Origin: JANNPJ01 sp035474375 | Lineage (GTDB): Bacteria > Actinomycetota > Actinomycetes > Actinomycetales > Kineosporiaceae | Reading direction: 5' to 3' | Assembly (NCBI GenBank): GCA_035474375.1 | Contig: DATINJ010000244.1 | Location: forward strand, 3,345-67,344 | Length of the DNA stretch: 64,000 bases | Shown: positions 34,854-42,331 of the stretch, in pieces | How the letters are laid out: every line of letters begins with the position of its first letter | How positions within the stretch are numbered: position 1 is the first letter of the stretch | Notes under the pieces: generated by a model | What the model saw: the letters and a program-made list of their open reading frames with translations, nothing else | Told to the model about the DNA's origin: nothing | The model's database searches: none | Made by a program: the position numbers and the translations under genes

Positions 34854-35945
34854 GTGAGCACAGGCCTAGCCTTCAGCTACGAGTCACGAGCGCAGCGGGT
34901 CGTCTTCGGCGCCGGGACCGCCCGCACGGATCTGGCCGCCGAGATCGAGCGACTGGGTTGCGCCCGGGTGCTCGTGGTCGCCGCTCACGCCGAGCGAGAG
35001 CTGGCCGAGGAGTTGACTTCCGTACTGCCCGTGGTGGCTACGTTTCTGGACGTCCGCCAGCATGTCCCGCTCGAGACCGCCACCGCGGCCCGAGCGCTGG
35101 CCGGCACGTCCGGCGCGGACAGCGTGCTCAGCATCGGCGGTGGCTCCACCACCGGAACCGCCAAGGCGATCGCGATGACGACGGGACTACCGATCATCGC
35201 CGTTCCCACCACGTATGCCGGGTCCGAGGCCACCGCGGTCTGGGGACTCACCGACGCCGGGCGCAAGAGCACCGGCACCGACCCGGCCGTACTGCCCCGC
35301 ACGGTGATCTACGACCCGGAACTGACTCTCTCGCTGCCGGCCGATCTGACGGTCGCCAGCGGCCTCAACGCGATGGCGCACTGTGTCGATTCGTTGTGGG
35401 CACCGAACGCGAACCCGATGAGTTCGGCGATGGCCGTCGCCGGCATCCGCGGGCTCCGCCAAGCCCTGCCCGAAGTGCGTCGCGACGGCTCGAATCTGGA
35501 CGCGCGAGCCGCGGCTCTGAGCGCGGCCTACCTGGCTGCCGTGGCGTTCACCACCGCCGGATCCGGCCTGCACCACAAGATCTGTCATGTCCTGGGCGGG
35601 ACCTACGACCTGCCGCACGCCCCCACCCATGCGGTGGTTCTGCCCTATGTGGCGGCCTTCAATGTGTCGTCCGCACCGTCGGCGGCAGCGCTGCTGGCGG
35701 ACGCGCTCGGCGTCCCGGACCCGGTGTCCGGGCTGGTCGAGCTGTACGCGTCACTAGGCGCGCCAGGTTCACTGCGCGAGCTCGGGCTGTCGAGCGACGA
35801 TCTGCCCGAGGCCGCCCGGTTGGTCGCCGAGGCCGCCCCGGCCAGCAATCCCCGACCGGTGGGGCGGGACGATGCCGCGCTCATCCTGCGTCACGCCTGG
35901 GCCGGCGACCGGCCTGGATCCGATCAGCTGGAGGCTCACCGATGA
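34854..35945 (+). CDS. Maleylacetate reductase (iron-type alcohol dehydrogenase family)
   Basis: 363 residues. The nucleotide loop is GGGSTTGTAKAIAM with PTTYAGSEAT next. Metal/active-site histidines are visible in NAMAHCVDSLW and GLHHKICHVLGG, then LPHAPTHAVVLPY. This enzyme reduces maleylacetate to 3-oxoadipate, the step after hydroxyquinol ring cleavage. GTG start at 34854. It overlaps the dioxygenase gene by ATGA and is the first gene of a three-gene operon. Confidence 0.9.
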   Translation: MSTGLAFSYESRAQRVVFGAGTARTDLAAEIERLGCARVLVVAAHAERELAEELTSVLPVVATFLDVRQHVPLETATAARALAGTSGADSVLSIGGGSTTGTAKAIAMTTGLPIIAVPTTYAGSEATAVWGLTDAGRKSTGTDPAVLPRTVIYDPELTLSLPADLTVASGLNAMAHCVDSLWAPNANPMSSAMAVAGIRGLRQALPEVRRDGSNLDARAAALSAAYLAAVAFTTAGSGLHHKICHVLGGTYDLPHAPTHAVVLPYVAAFNVSSAPSAAALLADALGVPDPVSGLVELYASLGAPGSLRELGLSSDDLPEAARLVAEAAPASNPRPVGRDDAALILRHAWAGDRPGSDQLEAHR

Positions 35946-36844
35946 GTGCAGGGACGGACGACGAGCGGCTCGAACGGGACCGGCGCGAGCAGTTCGTCAC
36001 CGATCAGGTGATCAACAGCTTCGCTGGAACCCCGGATCCGCGGTTCCAGCAGCTGATGGAGAGCCTGGTGCGACACGTCCACTCCTTCGTCCGGGAAAAC
36101 CGGCTGACCGAGGCGGAATGGGCCCAAGGCATCGATTTCCTTACTAGATGCGGGCATATCACGACCGACCGGAGGCAGGAGTTCATCCTGCTCTCCGACG
36201 TCCTCGGGGTATCCATGCTGACCATCGCCGTGAACAACCCACCTGCCTCGAATGCCACCGAGGCGACGGTGTTCGGGCCGTTCTTCGTGGCCGACGCCCC
36301 GCACGTGGAGTTGGGCGGTGACATCGCCCAGGGGGCGGCCGGCAGCCCCTGCTGGGTCTCGGGGACGGTTCACGGCACGGACGGACGGTCGATCGCGGGT
36401 GCCCGGCTGGAGGTGTGGGAGGCCGACCAGGACGGCTTCTACGACGTCCAGTACGACGATGACCGAACCGCCGGGCGGGCCCACCTTTTCAGCGACGCCG
36501 AGGGAAGTTACCGATTCTGGGCCGTCACCCCGACGCCGTATCCGATTCCCGACGACGGACCGGTCGGTGATCTGCTGACCGCGGGCGGACGAGGTCCGAT
36601 GCGCGCTCCGCACCTGCATTTCATGGTGACCGCGCCGGGCTACCGCAGGTTGGTCACCCACATCTTCGTCCGGGGCGGCGACTACCAGGACTCCGACGTC
36701 GTGTTCGGCGTCAAGGAATCCCTGCTCGTCGACTTCATCGAGCACCCAGCCGGCACCGCCGCTCCGGACGGCAGCCACCCGGATCGGGCCTGGACGAGCG
36801 CCCACTTCGACATCATCCTGGCAACGGAAGGCGAAAGCTCATGA
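35942..36844 (+). CDS. Hydroxyquinol 1,2-dioxygenase-type intradiol dioxygenase
   Basis: 300 residues. The N-terminal helical dimer domain (EQFVTDQVINSF; LTEAEWAQGIDFLTRCGH) is typical of catechol/hydroxyquinol 1,2-dioxygenases. The Fe(III) ligands are visible: Tyr in DGFYDVQYD, Tyr in TPYPIPDDGPVG, and two His in APHLHFMV. It cleaves 1,2,4-trihydroxybenzene to maleylacetate, matching the reductase encoded just upstream. The ATG at 35942 is set by ATGA overlap; the frame is open further upstream only as a shadow of the reductase gene. Confidence 0.9.
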   Translation: MSAGTDDERLERDRREQFVTDQVINSFAGTPDPRFQQLMESLVRHVHSFVRENRLTEAEWAQGIDFLTRCGHITTDRRQEFILLSDVLGVSMLTIAVNNPPASNATEATVFGPFFVADAPHVELGGDIAQGAAGSPCWVSGTVHGTDGRSIAGARLEVWEADQDGFYDVQYDDDRTAGRAHLFSDAEGSYRFWAVTPTPYPIPDDGPVGDLLTAGGRGPMRAPHLHFMVTAPGYRRLVTHIFVRGGDYQDSDVVFGVKESLLVDFIEHPAGTAAPDGSHPDRAWTSAHFDIILATEGESS

Positions 36845-38631
36845 GTGCGCAGCCGCGGGACGGCGAGCAGGCCGAGGTCCTGCACACCGATGTCTTGATC
36901 ATCGGCAGCGGGCCGGCCGGCGCGGCGGCGGCGTTGTTCCTGGCCACGTACGGCATCGACCACGTCGTCGTGACCAAGTACCGGTGGACGGCGAACACCC
37001 CGCGGGCGCACATCACCAACCAGCGCACGGTCGAGATCCTGCGCGACATGGGCATCGAGCAGGACGTGGTGGAGCAGGCGACACCGCACGAGCTGATGGG
37101 CGACACCGTCTTCTGCAGCAGCCTGGTGGGCGACGAGATCGGCCGGGTCCGGACCTGGGGGACGCACCCGCAGCGAGAAGCCGACTATCGCCTGGCCAGC
37201 CCGTCGATGAACTGTGACCTGCCGCAAACCCTGCTGGAGCCGATCCTGGTCGGACATGCGGCCTCGCGGGGCAGCCGTTTCCGCTTCGACACCGAGTACG
37301 TCAGCCTGCAGCAGGACGCCGACGGAGTCACCGTCCTGGTCCGGGACCGGTTGGCCGACCACGAATACCGGATCCGAGCCCGCTATGTGGTGGCCGCCGA
37401 CGGCGGACGCAGCCAGGTGGTTGCCGATCTGGGGCTGCCGATGGCCGGCGAGATGGACATCGCCGGAAGTATGAACATCGTCTTCCATGCCGATCTGGCC
37501 GCTCTGGTGGCGCATCGCCCGAGCGTCCTCTACTGGGTTCTGCAACCCGGCGCGACGATTGGCGGGATCGGCCTCGGCCTGGTCCGGATGGTGCGGCCCT
37601 GGAACGAGTGGCTGATCACCTGGGGCTACGACATCACCAAGCCGCCACCGGCGGTGGACGACGCGATGGCGGTCAGCATCGTGCACAATCTGATCGGCAA
37701 CGACAGCGTCCCCGTGACTATCCGCTCCGTGTCGCTCTGGGGCAACAACCGGATGTACGCCGAACGCTATCGCGAGGGAAGGGTTTTCGCGGTCGGAGAT
37801 GCCGTGCATCGGCACCCGCCGTCAAACGGGCTGGGCTCGAACACCTCGATCCAGGACTCCTACAACCTGGCCTGGAAGCTCGCGTACGTGCTGAACGGGC
37901 GCGCCGGGGCGGGCTTGCTCGACAGTTTCGACGAGGAGCGCCCCCCGATCGGGCAGCAGATCGTCCTGCGAGCCAACAAGAGCATCGAAGAATTCGGCGC
38001 GATTCTCGATGCCCTGGGCCTGGACGACACCATGGACGTCACCCAGATGCAGGACAGCATCGCCGCTCGCGCCGATGACACCCCGCAAGCCGCGGTGCAG
38101 CGAGCGCAACTGCGAACCGCCTTGGAACTGAAGGATTATGAGTTCAACGCGCACGGTGTCGAACTCGGCCAGCGGTACCGGTCCGGGGCGGTCGTTCCGG
38201 ACGGTACCCCGGAACCGGAGTACCCCCGCGATCGCGAGCTCTACTATCAGGCGACCACCTGGCCGGGAGCCCGCCTACCGCACTGCTGGCTGGGCCAGGA
38301 TGGCCACCGGGTCAGCACCCACGACCTGGCCGGCAAGGGCGCGTTCTGCTTGCTGACCGGAATCACCGGTCAGGCCTGGTCCGACGCCGCAGCCAAGGTC
38401 GCGAGCGAGCTCGGCATCGAGCTGTCCGCGCACGTCATCGGGCCTGGCCGGCAGTACACCGACCTGTACGACGACTGGGCCCGGCTGCGCGAGGTCGAGG
38501 AGGACGGCTGCGTGCTGGTCCGCCCCGACACCCACGTGGCCTGGCGCTCGGCGACCTTGCCCGCGGATCCGGCCGAGCAACTACGCATCGCCCTGACCCA
38601 GATCCTCGACCGTGGTGCGCCGCCGTCCTGA
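36841..38631 (+). CDS. FAD-dependent phenol monooxygenase (TfdB-like)
   Basis: 596 residues, class A flavoprotein hydroxylase. FAD motifs are VLIIGSGPAGAAAALFLA (GxGxxG), VVAADGGRSQV (DG) and FAVGDAVHRHPPSNGLG (GD). A C-terminal thioredoxin-like domain follows, as in phenol and 2,4-dichlorophenol 6-monooxygenases. In this operon it probably hydroxylates resorcinol or a related dihydroxybenzene or chlorophenol to hydroxyquinol, feeding the dioxygenase (inference from context). It overlaps the dioxygenase gene by ATGA. It ends 12 bases before a convergent gene with no obvious hairpin. Confidence 0.88.
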   Translation: MSAQPRDGEQAEVLHTDVLIIGSGPAGAAAALFLATYGIDHVVVTKYRWTANTPRAHITNQRTVEILRDMGIEQDVVEQATPHELMGDTVFCSSLVGDEIGRVRTWGTHPQREADYRLASPSMNCDLPQTLLEPILVGHAASRGSRFRFDTEYVSLQQDADGVTVLVRDRLADHEYRIRARYVVAADGGRSQVVADLGLPMAGEMDIAGSMNIVFHADLAALVAHRPSVLYWVLQPGATIGGIGLGLVRMVRPWNEWLITWGYDITKPPPAVDDAMAVSIVHNLIGNDSVPVTIRSVSLWGNNRMYAERYREGRVFAVGDAVHRHPPSNGLGSNTSIQDSYNLAWKLAYVLNGRAGAGLLDSFDEERPPIGQQIVLRANKSIEEFGAILDALGLDDTMDVTQMQDSIAARADDTPQAAVQRAQLRTALELKDYEFNAHGVELGQRYRSGAVVPDGTPEPEYPRDRELYYQATTWPGARLPHCWLGQDGHRVSTHDLAGKGAFCLLTGITGQAWSDAAAKVASELGIELSAHVIGPGRQYTDLYDDWARLREVEEDGCVLVRPDTHVAWRSATLPADPAEQLRIALTQILDRGAPPS

Positions 38632-38642
38632 CTCGTCCCGGC

Positions 38643-39545
38643 TCAGCGAACCGATCGTGGGCCCCGGCTCAGTCGTAGCCCGGCCTCCGGGTAGAAGTTC
38701 TCCGCACGCTGCACCGGGATCCATTCGGCGTCCATTGAATCCTCCCCAGTGCGTCGAAGGCGCCCCTGAGTGCGGCTGCCGAAGCCCTGCGGCCGGATGA
38801 TCCGGGCGCTGAAGATAGCCCCCGCGATCAGCGCCGTGCCGAGGATCAACCAGATCACCGGGGTGGCGATGCCACCGTGCAGCATTTGGCGGTTCTCGGC
38901 CTTGGCGATCGGACCGACTGCGGGGGCAACAGCTTTCGGCAACTCCTCGTAGCGGACCAGACCGGTGCTCTCCAGCAAGGTGAGGTGAGTCAGCACAAAG
39001 GCGTTTGCACTCTGGGCCAACGTGCGCACCGTGTCGCTCTCGGTGCTGGCCCGGATCAGCCCGATCACCGGAAAGATCTTGCCGTGGGCGGCCCGGAGCC
39101 GGGCGATATAGACGTCGTCGAAGTCAGTGCCGCTCGCGTCCTTCATCTCGTCGAGCCAGCGACGCTGTTCGGCGGTCGGCACGTCGGGCAGTTCCACCCC
39201 GACCTCTCTCGCCGCATTCCTGGACAGCAGGTCGAGCCGGACATGCTGAGCGGCGATCATCTGGCCGATTTGCCGGACGCGAGGCGCAACGCCCTTCTCG
39301 ATCGCCATCTTGGAGGCCGGAATCTCCCACAGTCCGGCCAGGCGGACCTTGATGACGAAGTCGCGGTCCGCCTCGGTCAGGGCCCCCTCCTGGGTTTGCA
39401 GCGTGACGCCGGTTGCGGCCCCGACCGGCCCCACCATGAGCAGGGCACTTGCGGCGACCAGGACAGACAGTCGAAGCAGCCACGCGAACTTCGGTCTTCC
39501 TGCCCGGTATCTGGGTTGATTTGGTATCTGGTGCATGGCAGCCAA
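38643..39545 (-). CDS. DUF4142 family exported membrane protein
   Basis: 300 residues. Signal sequence at about 20-44 (LLRLSVLVAASALLMVGPVGAA); DUF4142 helical domain from ~55 to 205, with ADRDFVIKVRLAGLWEIPAS and DDVYIARLRAAHGKIFPVIG. A C-terminal transmembrane helix (VIWLILGTALIAGAIFSARI) is followed by a ~60-residue basic cytoplasmic tail. DUF4142 resembles ferritin-like bundles; function unknown. It follows the 39598 gene by 52 bases on the same strand and is probably co-transcribed. Confidence 0.8.
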   Translation of the reverse strand: MAAMHQIPNQPRYRAGRPKFAWLLRLSVLVAASALLMVGPVGAATGVTLQTQEGALTEADRDFVIKVRLAGLWEIPASKMAIEKGVAPRVRQIGQMIAAQHVRLDLLSRNAAREVGVELPDVPTAEQRRWLDEMKDASGTDFDDVYIARLRAAHGKIFPVIGLIRASTESDTVRTLAQSANAFVLTHLTLLESTGLVRYEELPKAVAPAVGPIAKAENRQMLHGGIATPVIWLILGTALIAGAIFSARIIRPQGFGSRTQGRLRRTGEDSMDAEWIPVQRAENFYPEAGLRLSRGPRSVR

Positions 39546-39597
39546 CTCCGAACGCCGCTAAAAGCTCGATTGAAAATGAAGGGTGGTTACGTCGATA

Positions 39598-40443
39598 TCA
39601 ACGTACCCAGATGCGGACGGTGTCGAATGCGGGAATGGCCTGCACGCTTTCCATCATCGGAATTCGGTGCGACCCATCGCCGGCCCAGGCAGCGCATTCT
39701 GCCAAACCCCGACTCGGCAGCCCGGCGGGAACGTCGACGGTCACCACATCGGGGCGGGAGCCGCCCTTCTTGTCCTCGGTGGCCTTGAAGAATACCGAGC
39801 CGGGGGTCGGGTCAGGAGCCAGGGTGTTGCTCTCCAGCATCCGGCACGCGGTGTGGAAGTGTCCGCGCTGCAACGATTCCGCATTGAGCAGCGAGCTCTC
39901 CTTGTAGTAGCCGCCCTGCGCGGCAGCCAGGAATCGGTCCCGGACCAGGTTTCGGGTGCTGACCTTGATCTGGAAAGCCTGCCCGACTCGCACTCGCCTC
40001 GGCGCCGAGGAAATGATCAGGGTGGGGTTCTTAGCGTTCTCCCCAACCTCGCCGAACTCGGTGGTGACGCACCGATTGCCGGCCTGAAACCCGTCGTGCA
40101 GCTGCAGTTTACTGTTGTCGCAATTGTTCGCCAGAATGTCCAGCGGCGGAGCCGAGGCCGCAACCGTCGGCGCTGGGGTGGCGCCGCCGACCGCGTCATA
40201 GTTGACCGCCGGCGTCTTCGCCTGGGCGCCGGTGTGCCCGGTGTGCCCCGCGTTTGCCGACGCTCCGGCCGAACGAGAGTACGCCGAGATGGTTTTGACC
40301 TGAGCGCCTTCCGGCGCCGAACCGACCTTCACCGCGACGACCGCGGCTGCGGATACGGACAGTAGGCCCACGGTCAGCCCAGCCAGCATTCTCCGGCGGT
40401 GCGCGGCGGAGGCTGGTGTCGACGTCCTGTAGTTGCCGGTCAT
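39598..40443 (-). CDS. Exported protein of unknown function, partner of the DUF4142 gene
   Basis: 281 residues. Basic start RRRMLAGL and hydrophobic stretch TVGLLSVSAAAVVAV give a signal anchor; a His/Ala/Thr-rich linker (NAGHTGHTGAQ) follows. The folded region from ~100 has a Cys pair pattern (NNCDNSKLQLHDGF, GNRCVTTEFGEVG) and a beta-rich C-terminus with HFHTACRMLESN. I do not recognise the family with certainty; such genes recur next to DUF4142 genes in actinobacteria, which suggests one extracytoplasmic complex. Confidence 0.65.
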   Translation of the reverse strand: MTGNYRTSTPASAAHRRRMLAGLTVGLLSVSAAAVVAVKVGSAPEGAQVKTISAYSRSAGASANAGHTGHTGAQAKTPAVNYDAVGGATPAPTVAASAPPLDILANNCDNSKLQLHDGFQAGNRCVTTEFGEVGENAKNPTLIISSAPRRVRVGQAFQIKVSTRNLVRDRFLAAAQGGYYKESSLLNAESLQRGHFHTACRMLESNTLAPDPTPGSVFFKATEDKKGGSRPDVVTVDVPAGLPSRGLAECAAWAGDGSHRIPMMESVQAIPAFDTVRIWVR

Positions 40444-40820
40444 TATGTGCTCCTGGTGTCAGGGAGGTCAGGGGGTTGGTCTTTCAAGTTCAATCCAACC
40501 GCCCGGACGGCACATAAACCATTACCTGGATCTTACGTCAGAAGAATTTTGACATATAGCTCGATCGCTGCGATTAATTCATGAATACCTCAAAGAATAC
40601 TTAAGGCCTTCCCTGCGCAATGTCCTCGGGGTGCGACCTTGCACCGACGATGCTCCAGTTGTCCACGATGCGCCGCGCCAAATTGCCTGGTCGGGCGCGT
40701 GGTCGGGTGGCTGCCAGGAGCATCGTGGGAGCATCGCCCGCAGCTCACCCGCCAGCGCGCCAGCCGTCAGCCATCAGTCACCGGCCATCAGTCACCGGCT
40801 TGGCCGAAAGAGTTCGCCGG
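40444..40820. other. 377-base intergenic region with short repeats
   Basis: No gene is supported here. An AT-rich stretch around 40530-40605 probably holds the promoter of the minus-strand exported-protein operon. The 14-base unit CCATCAGTCACCGG occurs twice in tandem at 40771-40798. CGATGCTCC at 40648-40656 faces two inverted copies (GGAGCATCG at 40717 and 40728). These could form a weak structure near the end of the DUF2064 gene, but no clear terminator is evident. Confidence 0.5.
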
Positions 40821-42125
40821 TCAGAGGAGTTGGAGCTCGGGTTGGGCGATTTGGGGGGATGCCGCGCGGAGGGCGAGGAAGACCCGGCTGGCCACCCGCC
40901 ATTCCTCGACCACCAGAAAGCCGGTCCGGGCGGCCACCCGGGCTAGCGCTAGGCTGCCGAGCCGGGCCCAGGGCAGCGGGTGAGCCCGCCGGCCGGCCGG
41001 GTCCACCAGGGTGATCGGGCCGATGTCGTCAACGCTGTCGTCGGGATCCGCCTCTACCAGCAGGAGGCCACTCGGGCGCAACAGTTCTCGGCAGCGGCGC
41101 AGCAGGGAGTCGGGATCTCCGCCGATTCCCACGTTGCCGTCCGCCAGCAGCACGGTGCCCCAGCGCCCCTCACCGGGCAGCGGGCCTTCGACCGGGCGGC
41201 GCAGCACGCAGGCCCCACGGTCGGCGGTCAACTGCACCGCATGCCCCGAAACATCCACTCCAAGCGCAGGAATTCCGGTTTCGGCGAGCGCACCAACGAG
41301 CCGCCCCGGACCGCAGCCGACATCCAGCACTGCGCCCTCGCAGCGGTTGAGCATTATTCTGTCAATACCGTCCGGATCACCGATCCAGCGCCCAACGTCC
41401 AGTGGCAGGCTCCGACCGTCGGCCGCTTCCACCCGGATGCGGCGTCCGTTCAGGGCCGCACCATAGACCTCCAGCGGATGCTCCGTGGTGAGCAGCTGTC
41501 GATGCAACTGGGCGAACCGGGAGTGTGGTGCCAGCTTCGCGACCGCGAGCGCATCGGCCGGGGTATCGACGTCGCGAAGCACGGGCAGCAAGTGCACCCG
41601 CAGCCCGAGGGAACGCAGCCGAGCCAGCTGGGCCGCGCCGGTGTCGTTGGTGGACATCGGGATGCCGGTGAATGCCCCTGGACAGTGTTGTTTGAAGCCG
41701 ATCGCCCAGAACCCGCCGTCTTCGCTCAGCCCGAGCGCGGCATCGGCGCCGTTCCAGTCCCGGGTCAGCAGTTCCGCGGTCACCTGCGGGGTGTCCATCC
41801 CGACCAGCAATACCTCGGCAGTGGCGGTACCGGGCCGGGTGGTCTCGAAGACCTGCTCGAACGCCGCCGCCAGCCGCTGGCCCAGGCCACCCTGTGACTG
41901 CTCGATGACGTCGATCCCGGCGGGCAACCAATCACCGGCCGCGCCGTCCAACGCCAGTACCCGGCGGTCGACCTCGGCCGCTCGCACGGTGTCAAGCGTG
42001 TCGCGCAGGCTCGCGGCCGCGAGACCAGCCGCCTGTGCCGGCGAGAACCTCGACTGCAGCCGCGTTTTCACCAGCCCAGGCCGCGGCTCCTTGGCGATCA
42101 CCAGCACCGTCCGGGACGACCTCAT
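40821..42125 (-). CDS. DUF2064 glycosyltransferase-like / methyltransferase fusion
   Basis: About 434 residues from the ATG at 42125. Residues 1-~210 are a DUF2064/TIGR04282 nucleotidyl- or glycosyltransferase-like domain: VLVIAKEPRPGLVKTRL, VLLVGMDTPQVT, and LSEDGGFWAIGFK. Residues ~250-430 are a class I SAM methyltransferase (AVLDVGCGPGRLVGAL, then LLRPSGLLLVEADP). The two domains are separate genes in many genomes. The stop of a short glycosyltransferase remnant overlaps the start by ATGA. Substrate unknown; a role in making or modifying a surface glycan or small metabolite is likely given the GT87 gene opposite. Confidence 0.8.
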   Translation of the reverse strand: MRSSRTVLVIAKEPRPGLVKTRLQSRFSPAQAAGLAAASLRDTLDTVRAAEVDRRVLALDGAAGDWLPAGIDVIEQSQGGLGQRLAAAFEQVFETTRPGTATAEVLLVGMDTPQVTAELLTRDWNGADAALGLSEDGGFWAIGFKQHCPGAFTGIPMSTNDTGAAQLARLRSLGLRVHLLPVLRDVDTPADALAVAKLAPHSRFAQLHRQLLTTEHPLEVYGAALNGRRIRVEAADGRSLPLDVGRWIGDPDGIDRIMLNRCEGAVLDVGCGPGRLVGALAETGIPALGVDVSGHAVQLTADRGACVLRRPVEGPLPGEGRWGTVLLADGNVGIGGDPDSLLRRCRELLRPSGLLLVEADPDDSVDDIGPITLVDPAGRRAHPLPWARLGSLALARVAARTGFLVVEEWRVASRVFLALRAASPQIAQPELQLL

Positions 42126-42217
42126 CGGGCCGGCACCCGGTGCAGCCGGCCTGGATGCCGCTCCCATGGCAGGGCGGCAGCCTCGTTCAGGCAGGCAAGA
42201 ACGACGTCAACTCTCAT
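42122..42217 (-). pseudogene. Remnant of a family-2 glycosyltransferase
   Basis: A 31-residue frame starts MRVDVVLACLNEAAALPW, which closely matches the N-terminus of GT2 enzymes (VDVVLPCLNEAAALPWV...), then ends after 13 more residues (ERHPGRLHRVPAR). A normal protein would run over 200 residues. The stop overlaps the next start by ATGA, so the remnant keeps operon coupling. The likeliest history is an internal deletion joining the first ~18 codons to the last few of an original GT2 gene. A genuine leader peptide is possible but less likely. Confidence 0.55.
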
Positions 42218-42263
42218 GCCCCAAGACGCTAGGCGCCACAGGCGCAGGATGGCGGGGCTGAAA

Positions 42264-42286
42264 GATGACGGCACGCTTACGGCATC
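42264..42286. promoter_or_regulatory. OmpR-type direct-repeat site before the GT87 gene
   Basis: Two ACGGCA half-sites, at 42268-42273 and 42279-42284, are spaced 11 bases apart, the period used by OmpR/PhoB regulators. A near-identical 23-base block (21 of 23) lies before the response regulator gene at 43520-43542. The site is 46 bases before the GT87 ATG and 47 bases before the divergent remnant/DUF2064 operon. Confidence 0.6.
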
Positions 42287-42331
42287 AGCGAGAGGCAGGT
42301 CTGCCCCACTCGAGACACCTAGAGTCCGGAA

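Noticed and set aside
40620..40946. Small plus-strand gene in the 377-base gap
   Set aside because: It runs into the antisense of the DUF2064 fusion, has no ribosome site and no domain; composition is repeat-driven.
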